Shown: positions 43,290 to 51,751, counted from the first letter of the stretch. The stretch is 64,000 nt of DNA from Streptomyces endophytica (GCF_026153355.1 NZ_CP110636.1:4898001-4962000), one strand, 5' to 3'. Program-made: numbers and translations. The notes: generated by a model not told the origin, from the sequence alone.

Positions 43290-43946
43290 ATGGGCGGACC
43301 ATCCGACCGGGCCCTTGCCCGTACGCTGCTGGAGCGGCACGGCACGACCTACGCCGAGGAGAGCGGCATCCGGCTGCGCAACACCCCGCAGCCGCTCTAC
43401 CAGGTACTGGTGCTGGCCCACCTGCTCAGCGCCCGGATCCGCGCCTCCGTGGCGGTGGCGTCCGCGCGTGCGCTGTTCGAGGCGGGTCTGCGCACGCCGC
43501 GGCGGATGGCGGACGCCACCTGGCAGCAGCGGGTCGACGCGCTGGGGGAGGGCGGCTACCGGCGCTACGACGAGCGGACCGCCACCCAGCTCGGTGACGC
43601 CGCCCAGGTGCTGCTGGACGAGTACGGCGGGGATCTGCGGCGGATGCGGGACGCGGCGGACGGCGACGCGGGCGAGCTGCGCGCCGCGCTGCGCAAGGTG
43701 CCCGGCCTCGGGCCCGCGGGCTGCGACATCTTCCTGCGCGAGGTGCAGGGCATCTGGCCCGAACTCGCCCCCTGGGTGGACGGCAAGGCCGTCCAGGGCG
43801 CCGAGCGGCTGGGCCTCCCGGGGGACGGCCGCGAGCTGGCGCGGCTGGTGGGGAAGGACGAACTGGCGGCGTTCGCCTCGGCGCTGGTACGGGCCGCGCT
43901 GGACAAGTCCGTGGTGGACGACGTGCGCGCGGCGGCGGACGGCTGA
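43290..43946 (+). CDS. HhH-GPD-like DNA glycosylase/endonuclease III family protein
   Basis: 218 aa. Helix-hairpin-helix seen as LRKVPGLGPAGCDIFLREVQ, with an aspartate-containing region PELAPWVDGKAVQGAERLGL behind it. The N-terminal helices (PLYQVLVLAHLLSARIRASV) match Nth-like folds. No Fe-S cysteine loop is present. Probable base-excision or related DNA-repair protein; substrate unknown. Confidence 0.78.
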   Translation: MGGPSDRALARTLLERHGTTYAEESGIRLRNTPQPLYQVLVLAHLLSARIRASVAVASARALFEAGLRTPRRMADATWQQRVDALGEGGYRRYDERTATQLGDAAQVLLDEYGGDLRRMRDAADGDAGELRAALRKVPGLGPAGCDIFLREVQGIWPELAPWVDGKAVQGAERLGLPGDGRELARLVGKDELAAFASALVRAALDKSVVDDVRAAADG

Positions 43947-43981
43947 GGCGGCCGGGAGCCCCCGGCGGCCGGCGGCAGCGG

Positions 43982-45796
43982 TCAGGCGATCAGGGCTCCC
44001 AGCAGGGTGACGCCCGCGAGGAACCAGGCGATGTAGTCGCCGACGTGACCGGAGTGCACCCGCCGCAGCGGAACGGTCCATCGGGCCACGTCGTCGCGCA
44101 CCGGCCGCCGTACGGTCCACAGCGCGAGCCCCGCGGCCAGTGCGGTGGCCACCAGGCCCCACAGCACCCCGGAGGCGGTCCAGTGCGGTGGAGGAGTGGG
44201 CACCGGCTCCGCCGCCCGGCCGTGCAGCACCGCCGCGAGGTAGCCGGCGTGGTCGGTGAAGGCGTCCGCGGCCTGGCCGATCCCGGTCCGCAGACCGGGC
44301 ACCAGCCCCACCGCAAGGGCCGCGGCGAGCAGCACCGCCGGCACGGTGAGCATGGTGTCCGGGATCCGGGAGAGCAGACCGCCCCGGGTCTCCGGCTCCT
44401 CCTCACCGGTCGTCTCGTCGGCCGGGTGCTCACCGGCGTCGGCCGGCCGGGTGCCCAGACCGAGGAACACCCGGGCCCCGGCCCGCAGCACCGCGCCACC
44501 GGTGATCGCCGACACCAGCACGAACAGCGCGGTCGCCCAGCCGCCCACGGCCTCCTCGGTGACCGCCTTGCCCAGCGCGGTGCCGAACGGCGGCAGCCCG
44601 GCCAGCGCCAGGCCGCCGGCCCCGAACAGCGCGCCCACCCACGGCAGTTCGCGCCCCCGGCCGTGCAGCTGGTGCTCGTCGACGCTGGCGAACCGGTCCA
44701 GCAGGATGCCCACGCACGCGAACAGCGCCGCCTTCACCCCGGCGTGCCCCAGGACGTACACCGCGACCCCGCCGACCCCCGCCGGGCTGAGCACCGCGAG
44801 ACCGACCAGGAACAGCCCGGCATGCGCCACCGTGGAGTACGCCAGCAGCCGCTTCAGGTGGCGCTGCTGCCAGCACATCAGCGTGCCCAGGACGGCGGTC
44901 AGCACCCCCAGGGCCAGCAGCGCCCGGTGGGCGTCCGCCGCCGGCACCCCGCCCGGACCGGCGAACACCGTCCAGTACACCCGGGCCGCGCCGTACAGCC
45001 CCAGCTCGACCATCACGCCCGACATCAGCATGCACACCGGTGTCGGGGCCACCGCATGGGCGTCGGCCAGCCAGAAGTGGAACGGCACCGCCGCCGCCTT
45101 GACCAGCAGCCCGGTCACGACCAGGGTGAAGGCGGCGATCAGCAGCGCGTCCGGGGTGCCGGGCGACCCGGCGAGCGCGTTGCCGATCTGCGCGAAGCCC
45201 AGCTCGCCCGTGTGCGCGTAGAGCAGGCCGATGCCCAGCAACGTGGTGTAGCCGCCCAGGGAGTTGACGACGCCGAAGACCAGGGCGCCCTGGACGGCCC
45301 GCGCCTCCTCCACCCGGTAGCCGGTCAGCGCGTACGCGACCACGCCCATCAGCTCGAAGAACACGAAGGCGTTGAAGAGGTCGCCGGTGAGCGTGAACCC
45401 GCACATGCCCGCCTGGAAGAGCAGCACCAGCGCGGGGAACGAACCGGCGTGCCGCCGCGGCGGCTCGGCGAAGTACCGCCAGGCGTACGCGAGCGCCGCC
45501 AGCACCAGCAGGGAGACCAGGGTGGCGAGCCCCAGGCCGGTGCGGTCGCCGACCAGCACGATGCCCACGCTCACTCCGTTGTGCGGCCGCCAGCCGCCCA
45601 CCCACTCGGCGGGCTGCCCGGCCGACGACCCGGTGGCCGCCAGCGCGAGCAGGGCGAGCACCGCGGTACCGGCGGCGAACAGGCAGCCCAGCGTCTCCGC
45701 GGCGAACCGGGGCAGCCGCCGGCCCGCCCCCACCAGCAGTGCCGCGCCGAACATCGGGGTGATCACGATCAGCGGCAGGGTCTGTGCGACGCTCAC
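43982..45796 (-). CDS. mrpD: MrpD-type antiporter subunit (NADH-quinone oxidoreductase N/M-like)
   Basis: 604 aa, about 14 or more membrane helices. Proton-channel subunit of the Mrp Na+/H+ antiporter family. Key charged residues are the Glu in NAFVFFELMGVVAYALTGYR and the Lys in GLLVKAAAVPFHFWLADAHA, with a further Lys/His in LMCWQQRHLKRLLAYSTVAH. A charged linker (ADAGEHPADETTGEEEPETR) precedes the last helices. The GTG start at 45796 overlaps the MrpC stop (GTGA). Last gene of the operon. Confidence 0.9.
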   Translation of the reverse strand: MSVAQTLPLIVITPMFGAALLVGAGRRLPRFAAETLGCLFAAGTAVLALLALAATGSSAGQPAEWVGGWRPHNGVSVGIVLVGDRTGLGLATLVSLLVLAALAYAWRYFAEPPRRHAGSFPALVLLFQAGMCGFTLTGDLFNAFVFFELMGVVAYALTGYRVEEARAVQGALVFGVVNSLGGYTTLLGIGLLYAHTGELGFAQIGNALAGSPGTPDALLIAAFTLVVTGLLVKAAAVPFHFWLADAHAVAPTPVCMLMSGVMVELGLYGAARVYWTVFAGPGGVPAADAHRALLALGVLTAVLGTLMCWQQRHLKRLLAYSTVAHAGLFLVGLAVLSPAGVGGVAVYVLGHAGVKAALFACVGILLDRFASVDEHQLHGRGRELPWVGALFGAGGLALAGLPPFGTALGKAVTEEAVGGWATALFVLVSAITGGAVLRAGARVFLGLGTRPADAGEHPADETTGEEEPETRGGLLSRIPDTMLTVPAVLLAAALAVGLVPGLRTGIGQAADAFTDHAGYLAAVLHGRAAEPVPTPPPHWTASGVLWGLVATALAAGLALWTVRRPVRDDVARWTVPLRRVHSGHVGDYIAWFLAGVTLLGALIA

Positions 45797-46140
45797 CCCC
45801 GCAGCTCCGACAGCTCGTCCGGGTCCACCGTGCCGTGGCGCTTGGCGACCTGGATGACCAGGGAGAGCAGCAGCGCGGTCACGGTCGCGCCGATCACGAT
45901 GTCGGTCAGGGTGAGCGCCTGGACGACCGGATCGACGACCGGGCGCGAGCCCGGGGCGATGTCGGAGAACACCGGCGCGGTGCCGCCGGAGCGGTAGCCG
46001 ACGGCCAGCAGCAGGACGTAGGTCGACGACTGGCAGACCGCCAGGCAGCCCACCGCGTGGATGAGGTTGCGGCTGGTCGCCAGCCCGTAACACCCCATCA
46101 GGAACAGCCAGCCCGCGACCACGTACGGCGCTGCGCTCAT
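45793..46140 (-). CDS. mrpC: MrpC antiporter subunit (NuoK-like)
   Basis: 115 aa, three membrane helices (VVAGWLFLMGCYGLATSRNL, AVCQSSTYVLLLAVGY, LTDIVIGATVTALLLSLVIQ). NuoK-like fold of MrpC; the family's DPLPQALVLTDIVI motif appears as DPVVQALTLTDIVIG. The start overlaps the MrpB stop and the stop overlaps the MrpD start. Confidence 0.9.
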   Translation of the reverse strand: MSAAPYVVAGWLFLMGCYGLATSRNLIHAVGCLAVCQSSTYVLLLAVGYRSGGTAPVFSDIAPGSRPVVDPVVQALTLTDIVIGATVTALLLSLVIQVAKRHGTVDPDELSELRG

Positions 46141-46889
46141 GCCCGGTCCTCCGCCTCCTCGTCGGTACTCGCGATCTCCACCGCCTGGTCCAGGAACCGC
46201 GCCAGCAGCACCACCACCCCGGCGGCGACCTCCACGCCGATGGCGGCGTTGAGCAGCGGGACGGTGCCGCCCGAGGAGAGGGTGTTGAAGGTGCCGTAGG
46301 GCAGGAAGTTGCCCAGGAACGCCCAGCCCGCCAGCAGCGCCGCCGCGCCCACCAGGACGTACGCCGCCTCGCCCGCGGCGTCCGCCACCTCGTACAGCCC
46401 GAGCGGCCGGATCCGTTCCAGCGCCCGGTAGTCCACCGCGATGTAGAGCAGGTGCAGCGAGGTCGCCACCACCACCCCGCCCTGGAAACCGCCGCCGGGA
46501 CTGAGCTGGCCGTGCGCGACGATGTACAGCCCGATCAGCAGGGTGACCGGCAGGGCGAACAGCGCGTAGCGGCGCACCGGCGGCGCGACCCGGGCCGGTT
46601 CCGGCTGCTGCCGGTCCTCGTCCCGGGTCTGCCGCAGCAGGACGACGGTGCCCAGGACCGCACCGAAGAGGATGGACTCCTCGCCGAGGGTGTCCAGGGC
46701 CCGCTGGTCGAAGTTGACCGAGGAGATGGTGTTGGCGGTGTGCCGGGCGAGCGCGGCCCGCACCGCCCGGTCACCGTAGGGGTGCCACTGGCCGCCGAAC
46801 GACGGCAGGTCGAGGCAGGCCAGGACGTACAGCACCGCCGCGCCCAGCCCGCCCAGGGCCAGCACCCACAACCGCAGCCGCATGGTCAT
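46137..46889 (-). CDS. MbhE-MrpB fused antiporter subunit
   Basis: 250 aa. Residues 1-85 resemble MbhE/the MrpA C-terminal end (ANTISSVNFDQRALDTLGEE, then SILFGAVLGTVVLLR). Residues about 105-245 are MrpB (LLIGLYIVAHGQLSPGGGFQ, then GGVVVATSLHLLYIA and NFLPYGTFNTLSSGGTVPLL). Fusion of these modules in one chain is found in some actinobacterial and archaeal clusters. Overlaps both neighbours by four bases. Confidence 0.85.
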   Translation of the reverse strand: MTMRLRLWVLALGGLGAAVLYVLACLDLPSFGGQWHPYGDRAVRAALARHTANTISSVNFDQRALDTLGEESILFGAVLGTVVLLRQTRDEDRQQPEPARVAPPVRRYALFALPVTLLIGLYIVAHGQLSPGGGFQGGVVVATSLHLLYIAVDYRALERIRPLGLYEVADAAGEAAYVLVGAAALLAGWAFLGNFLPYGTFNTLSSGGTVPLLNAAIGVEVAAGVVVLLARFLDQAVEIASTDEEAEDRA

Positions 46890-47155
46890 TCCCGCTCCTC
46901 CCGGCGCTCGCTGCGGGCCTTGCGGCGCACCTTGCGCACGGACAGCAGCACCATCAGCGGCGTCAGCGCCGAGCCGACCGCGAGCTGGGAGAGCGCCACG
47001 TCGGGCGCCTGCAGCAGCAGGAAGAGGGCGGCCAGCGACAGCCCGAGCAGGGACAGCAGGAACGACTGGCGGACGGGATCGCGCACCAGGACGGCCCCGG
47101 TCCCGGCGGCGGCCACCAGGAGCAGGCCCAGCAGCACCGGCAGTTCACCGGTCAC
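46886..47155 (-). CDS. MbhD-like (DUF4040) subunit
   Basis: 89 aa with three hydrophobic segments. FLLLQAPDVALSQLAVGSAL matches the MbhD/MrpA C-terminal motif (APDVAxTExxVG), with Gln replacing the usual Glu. A basic tail (VRKVRRKARSERREERE) follows. Starts 11 bases inside the upstream gene. Stand-alone here because MrpA itself is absent. Confidence 0.85.
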   Translation of the reverse strand: MTGELPVLLGLLLVAAAGTGAVLVRDPVRQSFLLSLLGLSLAALFLLLQAPDVALSQLAVGSALTPLMVLLSVRKVRRKARSERREERE

Positions 47156-47639
47156 CGGACATCCCCTCCGCGGGGGCGCCGCGCCCGTGCCCCATGGCCG
47201 CCGCGGCGTGCACGGCCCGGGTCGCCACCCAGGACCCCAGCGCCAGCAGCACCCCGATGATCAGGAGCTTCACCATCGCCCGGCCGGGCCCGGTGGCGGC
47301 GCAGAGCGGCAGCACCACGGCGGCCACCGCGACATAGTTCACCGCCGTCAGTACCCGCAGCCGGCGCTCCCCGGGCGGATGGTCCGCCAACTGGTCGGCG
47401 AGCAGCCGCACGAAGAGCAGCGTCCCGGCCGGGCCCAGCACCGAGAGCATCAGCGCGGCGTCGACGTAGGCCGGACGGGCGAAGCCCTGCGCCAGCAGCA
47501 GGAAGACCAGGCTGAGGAGCGTGGTCGCCACGTTCTGCGCGGGCACCCGCCGGCGGGCCCGCCCGGTGGCCACGCCGCAGGCGGCCGGCGCGAAGCCGCA
47601 CAGCAGCAGCGCGGTGCCCGCGGCGGTCCACCCGTTCAC
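47145..47639 (-). CDS. MrpF-MrpG-like fusion subunit
   Basis: 164 aa, about five to six helices. Residues 1-95 follow MrpF (LLSLVFLLLAQG, then DAALMLSVLGPAGTLLFVRL). The last 60 residues end in an MrpG-like helix (MVKLLIIGVLLALGSWVATR, then AVHAAAAM). The central MrpG helices seem reduced, so the MrpG half is a fragment or highly diverged. The GTG start overlaps the MrpE stop (GTGA). Confidence 0.7.
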   Translation of the reverse strand: MNGWTAAGTALLLCGFAPAACGVATGRARRRVPAQNVATTLLSLVFLLLAQGFARPAYVDAALMLSVLGPAGTLLFVRLLADQLADHPPGERRLRVLTAVNYVAVAAVVLPLCAATGPGRAMVKLLIIGVLLALGSWVATRAVHAAAAMGHGRGAPAEGMSGDR

Positions 47640-47812
47640 CGGTCGCCGGCCGCACGCCGGGCCCCGCGGGCCGCCGCCGCGGCGACCAGTCCGGCGCCCG
47701 CACCGACCGCCCACTCCAGGGTGTCGACGGGACCGATCAGCATGATCCACAGCAGGGTCAACGCCGCCCACCAGCCGAGGAGTTCAGCCCCGGCCGTCAG
47801 CGCTCGCACCAT
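47636..47812 (-). CDS. minimal MrpE-like subunit
   Basis: 58 aa: MVRALTAGAELLGWWAALTL, LWIMLIGPVDTLEWAVGAGA, then GLVAAAAARGARRAAGDR. Two helices, with the conserved tryptophan and the LxW-GxGxGLVAAA stretch of MrpE, but far shorter than normal MrpE (about 100-160 aa). The stop overlaps the next start, so it belongs to the operon and is its first gene. A SigB-type promoter match lies 27 bases upstream. Confidence 0.72.
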   Translation of the reverse strand: MVRALTAGAELLGWWAALTLLWIMLIGPVDTLEWAVGAGAGLVAAAAARGARRAAGDR

Positions 47813-47838
47813 CCGCCACCCACCTCCCTGCCGACCGG

Positions 47839-47863
47839 GTACCCGGGCCTCAGGCTCACATGC
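47839..47863 (-). promoter_or_regulatory. SigB-type promoter candidate for the Mrp operon
   Basis: On the minus strand: GCAT, 15 bases, GGGTAC, an exact GNNT-N14-16-GGGTA(C/T) match 27 bases before the MrpE start. It fits an osmotic or alkaline stress role. Confidence 0.5.
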
Positions 47864-47869
47864 GGCGAC

Positions 47870-47934
47870 CCGGCCGCCCCGTCACCGCGCCGCGCGTTAC
47901 TCCGTCGGGGCCCGCGGCGCGAGCGGGCGGCCGG
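47870..47934 (-). terminator. nested hairpin directly after the phosphoketolase gene
   Basis: CCGGCCGCCCC (47870-47880) pairs with CGGGCGGCCGG (47924-47934), with an inner eight-base GC stem. It begins one base after the phosphoketolase stop on the minus strand. Stops read-through into the Mrp operon. Confidence 0.65.
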
Positions 47935-50346
47935 TCAGCCCGACCAGGTCCAGTCGGCGACCTCGGGCAGATCGGTGCCGTACTCCCGGATCCAGGCGTG
48001 GTGGCGGGTGCGGACGTCCGCCATCGCCTGGCGCAGCGCGACCGCGCGGACGCCGAGGCCGGGCACCCGGTCGATGACGTCCATCACCAGCCGGTAGCGG
48101 TCGAGGTCGTTGCGGACGACCATGTCGAACGGCGTGGTGGTGGTGCCCTCCTCCTTGTAGCCGCGGACGTGCAGGTGGGGGTGGCCGGCCCGGCGGTAGC
48201 CGAGGCGGTGGATCAGCCACGGGTAGCCGTGGTACGCGAAGATCACCGGCTTGTCGCGGGTGAACAGCGCGTCGTACTCGGCGTCCGCCATGCCGTGCGG
48301 ATGTTCCCCCGCCGGCAGCAGCCGGGCCATGTCGACGACGTTGACCACCCGCACGGCCAGCTCGGGCAGATGACGGCGCAGCAGGTCGGCGGCGGCCAGC
48401 GTCTCCTGGGTGGGGACGTCGCCCGCGCAGGCCAGCACCACGTCCGGCTCGCGGCTGCCGTCCTCGGTGCCCGCCCACTCCCAGGCGCCGGCGCCGCGGG
48501 CGCAGTGCGCGTTGGCCTCGTCGAGGGAGAGCCAGTCGAAACTGGGCTGCTTCCCGGCCACGATCACGTTGACGTAGTCCCGGCTGCGCAGCGCGTGGTC
48601 GGCCACCGACAGCAGGGTGTTGGCGTCCGGCGGCAGGTAGACCCGGACCACCTCGGGGCTCTTGTTGAGGATGTGGTCGACGAAGCCGGGGTCCTGGTGC
48701 GAGAAGCCGTTGTGGTCCTGGCGCCAGACGTGCGAGGTGAGCAGGTAGTTCAGCGAGGCGATCGGGCGCCGCCAGGGCAGCCGGCGGGACGTCCGCAGCC
48801 ACTTGATGTGCTGGTTGACCATCGAGTCGACGATGTGCGCGAACGCCTCGTAGCTGGAGAACAGGCCGTGCCGCCCGGTGAGCAGATAGCCCTCCAGCCA
48901 GCCCTGGCACAGGTGCTCGGAGAGCACCTCCATGACCCGGCCGTCGCGGGCGAGGTGCTCGTCGGTGTCCAGCGTCTCGGCTTGCCAGGCCTTGCCGGTG
49001 GTGTCGTAGAGCGCCTCCAGCCGGTTGGAGGCGGTCTCGTCCGGGCCCACCACCCGGAAGTCCCGGCGCTCGGCGGTGGCCGCCATGATGCCGGACAGCA
49101 GTCCGCCCAGGATCCGGGTCGGCTCGTGCAGCACGGTGCCGCGCTTGTCGACCTCGACGGCGTACCGCTCCAGCGGCGGCACCGGCAGGTCCCGCAGCAG
49201 CAGGCCGCCGTTGGCGTGCGGGGTGGCGCCCAGCCGGCGCGGCCCCTCGGGGACGCAGGCCAGCACCTCCGCGGTGGGCCGGCCCTGCGGGTCGAAGAGC
49301 TCCTGGGGCCGGTACGAGCGCAGCCAGTCCTCCAGCTGCCGCAGGTGCCCGGGGTTGTCGCGCACGCCGGCCAGCGGGACCTGGTGGGAGCGCCAGGTGT
49401 TCTCGACCGGCTTCCCGTCGACCTCGTGCGGGCCGGTCCAGCCCTTGGGCGTGCGCAGCACGATCATCGGCCAGCGCGGGCGGTCGGTGATGCCGTCGTG
49501 GCGGGCCCGGCGCTGGATGTCGGAGATCCGGTCCAGGCAGCGGTCCAGGGCGGCGGCCAGCGCCTGGTGCACCGCCGTCGGGTCGTCACCGGTGACGTGC
49601 ACCGGCTCGTGTCCGTAGCCGCGCAGCAGCGCGTCCAGCTCCTCCTCGGGGAGCCGGGCCAGCACCGTGGGGTTGGCGATCTTGTAGCCGTTGAGGTGCA
49701 GGACCGGCAGGACGGCGCCGTCGTGCACCGGGTCGAGGAACTTGGTGGCGTGCCAGGACGCGGCGAGCGGGCCGGTCTCCGCCTCGCCGTCGCCGACGAC
49801 GCAGGCGACCAGCAGGCCGGGGTTGTCGAAGGCCGCGCCGTAGGCATGGGTGAGGCAGTAGCCCAGCTCACCGCCCTCGTGGATCGACCCCGGCGTCTCC
49901 GGGGCGACATGGCTGGGGATCCCGCCGGGGAACGAGAACTGCCGGAACAGCCGGGACATGCCCTCGCCGTCCCGGGTGACGTCGGGATAGGTCTCCGCAT
50001 AGGTGCCGTCCAGCCAGGAGTTGGCCACCACGGCGGGGCCGCCGTGGCCCGGCCCCCAGACGCACAGTGCGTCCAGATCACGGGCCTTGATGACCCGGTT
50101 CAGATGGGTGTGCACCAGGTTCAGTCCGGGGGAGGTGCCCCAGTGGCCCAGCAGCCGGGGCTTGATGTGCTCGGGGCGCAGCGGCGCTTCCAGCAGCGGG
50201 TTCGCCATCAGGTAGATCTGCCCGACGGACAGGTAGTTGGCGGCCCGCCAGTGCGCGTCCAGCGCGCGCAGCTCCGCGGCGTCCAGCGGCCCGGGTGCCG
50301 CCGACTGCCCCGTTCCGGGCGCTGCCGGGGCGTGCGCGTCGGACAT
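47935..50346 (-). CDS. xfp: xylulose-5-phosphate/fructose-6-phosphate phosphoketolase
   Basis: 803 aa, intact. Thiamine-diphosphate enzyme that cleaves xylulose 5-phosphate (or fructose 6-phosphate) with phosphate to acetyl phosphate plus a triose or tetrose phosphate. LMANPLLEAPLRPEHIKPRL and GHWGTSPGLNLVHTHLNRVI start the family pattern. The ThDP/Mg site is VVGDGEAETGPLAASWHATK, and HLNGYKIANPTVLAR, WRQDHNGFSHQDPGFVDHI and RGYKEEGTTTTPFDMVVRND are conserved. The ATG at 50346 has GAGGAG six bases upstream. It provides a glycolysis bypass. No acetate kinase lies beside it. Confidence 0.95.
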   Translation of the reverse strand: MSDAHAPAAPGTGQSAAPGPLDAAELRALDAHWRAANYLSVGQIYLMANPLLEAPLRPEHIKPRLLGHWGTSPGLNLVHTHLNRVIKARDLDALCVWGPGHGGPAVVANSWLDGTYAETYPDVTRDGEGMSRLFRQFSFPGGIPSHVAPETPGSIHEGGELGYCLTHAYGAAFDNPGLLVACVVGDGEAETGPLAASWHATKFLDPVHDGAVLPVLHLNGYKIANPTVLARLPEEELDALLRGYGHEPVHVTGDDPTAVHQALAAALDRCLDRISDIQRRARHDGITDRPRWPMIVLRTPKGWTGPHEVDGKPVENTWRSHQVPLAGVRDNPGHLRQLEDWLRSYRPQELFDPQGRPTAEVLACVPEGPRRLGATPHANGGLLLRDLPVPPLERYAVEVDKRGTVLHEPTRILGGLLSGIMAATAERRDFRVVGPDETASNRLEALYDTTGKAWQAETLDTDEHLARDGRVMEVLSEHLCQGWLEGYLLTGRHGLFSSYEAFAHIVDSMVNQHIKWLRTSRRLPWRRPIASLNYLLTSHVWRQDHNGFSHQDPGFVDHILNKSPEVVRVYLPPDANTLLSVADHALRSRDYVNVIVAGKQPSFDWLSLDEANAHCARGAGAWEWAGTEDGSREPDVVLACAGDVPTQETLAAADLLRRHLPELAVRVVNVVDMARLLPAGEHPHGMADAEYDALFTRDKPVIFAYHGYPWLIHRLGYRRAGHPHLHVRGYKEEGTTTTPFDMVVRNDLDRYRLVMDVIDRVPGLGVRAVALRQAMADVRTRHHAWIREYGTDLPEVADWTWSG

Positions 50347-50387
50347 GCTCAGCTCCTCACGATGGTGGCGTGCAACGGACGGTGGGG

Positions 50388-51353
50388 TCACAGGTTCCGC
50401 AGCGCGGGCAGCAGCTTGGTCTCCGCCCAGTCCAGGAACGGCTCCTGGTGGCCGCCGCCGATCTGCACCAGCGCGACCTCGGTGAAGCCCGCGTCCACGT
50501 ACGGGCGCACCGCCTCGACGAACCGGCCCACGTCGTCGCCGCACGGAATGGCCTCCGCGACGTCCTCGGGCGTGACGTACCGGGTGGCCCCGGCGAAGCC
50601 CTTCGGCCCCGGCAGTTCGGAGTTGACCTGCCAGCCGCCCAGCATCCAGCGGAACTGGTCGTGCGCCCGGGCGACGGCCGCGTCGCGGTCGGGGTCGTAG
50701 CAGACCGGCAGCTGGCCGACCCGGGGTTTGCCGGTGCCGCCGTGCCGGTCGAAGGACGTCAGCAGCTCGGCCTTGGGCTCGGTGGCGATGACCAGGTCGC
50801 CCAGCCGGCCGGCGATCTCACAGGAGCGTTCGCCCGAGACGGCCACCCCGATCGGCGGCGGCTCGTCGGGCAGGTCCCACAGCCGGGCGTGCACCACGTC
50901 GAAGTGGGTGCCGTGGTGGGTGACCTCACCGCCGCCGAAGAGCCTGCGGATGATCTCGATCGCCTCGGCCAGCTTGTCCAGCCGTACGGGTGAGGCCGGC
51001 CAGCCGGCGCCCACCACGTGCTCGTTGAGGTTCTCGCCGGAGCCCAGCCCCAGCCGGAACCGGCCGCCGGAGAGCAGCTGCATGGTCGCGGCCTTCTGGG
51101 CGACGACCGCGGGGTGGTAGCGGGTCGTCGGGCAGGTCACGTAGGTCATCAGCGGGATGCGGCTGGTGGCCTGCGCCGCGGCGCCCAGCACGCTCCAGGC
51201 GTACGGGGCGTGGCCCTGCGAGTCCAGCCACGGGAAGTAGTGGTCGGAGGTCACCGAGAAGTCGAAGCCGGCGCGTTCGGCGCCGACGACATGACCGACC
51301 AGGGCCCGCGGGCCCGCCTGTTCGGTCATCATTGTGTATCCGATCTGCACCAT
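50388..51353 (-). CDS. F420-dependent LLM-class oxidoreductase (TIGR03557-like)
   Basis: 321 aa, intact. Luciferase-like barrel that uses F420, related to F420-dependent glucose-6-phosphate dehydrogenase. QIGYTMMTEQAGPRALVGHV, the barrel-edge FSVTSDHYFPWLDSQGHAPY, LGLGSGENLNEHVVG and the phosphate/F420 loop AVSGERSCEIAGRLGDLVIA are typical. Same direction as xfp, 41 bases upstream, so possibly one transcript; substrate unknown. Confidence 0.9.
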   Translation of the reverse strand: MVQIGYTMMTEQAGPRALVGHVVGAERAGFDFSVTSDHYFPWLDSQGHAPYAWSVLGAAAQATSRIPLMTYVTCPTTRYHPAVVAQKAATMQLLSGGRFRLGLGSGENLNEHVVGAGWPASPVRLDKLAEAIEIIRRLFGGGEVTHHGTHFDVVHARLWDLPDEPPPIGVAVSGERSCEIAGRLGDLVIATEPKAELLTSFDRHGGTGKPRVGQLPVCYDPDRDAAVARAHDQFRWMLGGWQVNSELPGPKGFAGATRYVTPEDVAEAIPCGDDVGRFVEAVRPYVDAGFTEVALVQIGGGHQEPFLDWAETKLLPALRNL

Positions 51354-51414
51354 TCAACACACCTTGCTGTGGCGAAACGGGGCCGGCAACCGGGGCGTGA
51401 CCTGGGCGGTCGCC

Positions 51415-51600
51415 TCAGTCGGGCGGCTCGGGTGCGGGGTGTTCTCCCGGCTCGGCCCCGGGCGGCTCGGCGGGTGCGGTGCCCGGCTCCTCCGGCTCGG
51501 GTGCCGGCTCGGCCGGCACCGGGTCGCGCGGCAGCGGATCCGGTTCGCTCGGTACGGGCCCCGGACCCTTCGGCTCGGGCTCAGTGCTCAAAACGGTCAT
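51415..51600 (-). CDS. Pro/Glu-rich small protein
   Basis: 61 aa from the ATG at 51600, which has AGGAGA five bases upstream. MTVLSTEPEPKGPGPVPSEP, then DPLPRDPVPAEPAPEPEEPG and an acidic end. No fold, membrane segment or signal is expected. Like the protein at 40.5-40.8 kb it has the EPDP(I/L)P step, so the two may be members of one unnamed class. Both could also be low-complexity frames without a product; the ribosome sites argue otherwise. Confidence 0.5.
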   Translation of the reverse strand: MTVLSTEPEPKGPGPVPSEPDPLPRDPVPAEPAPEPEEPGTAPAEPPGAEPGEHPAPEPPD

Positions 51601-51658
51601 AGTGCTCTCCTTCCTCTCCATCCTGCGTCCCATGCGGGTACTCGGCCCGTTCGGGGCG

Positions 51659-51751
51659 GAAACCTCGTCCGCAGGGGGAAAGAAACCTCGTCCGCGGGGG
51701 GAGCGGGGGAGCGGGGGAGCGGGGGGGAAGGGGAGCGAAGGGGGAGAGGGG
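51659..51751. repeat. GAAACCTCGTCCGC direct repeat and homopurine G-run tract
   Basis: Two copies of GAAACCTCGTCCGC (51659-51672 and 51682-51695) are followed by a 56-base almost pure purine tract with three GGGGGAGC units and at least six G runs of four or more. It lies in the 198-base gap upstream of the Pro-rich gene and downstream of the nitrate reductase stop. It could form a G-quadruplex on the plus strand. Confidence 0.7.
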
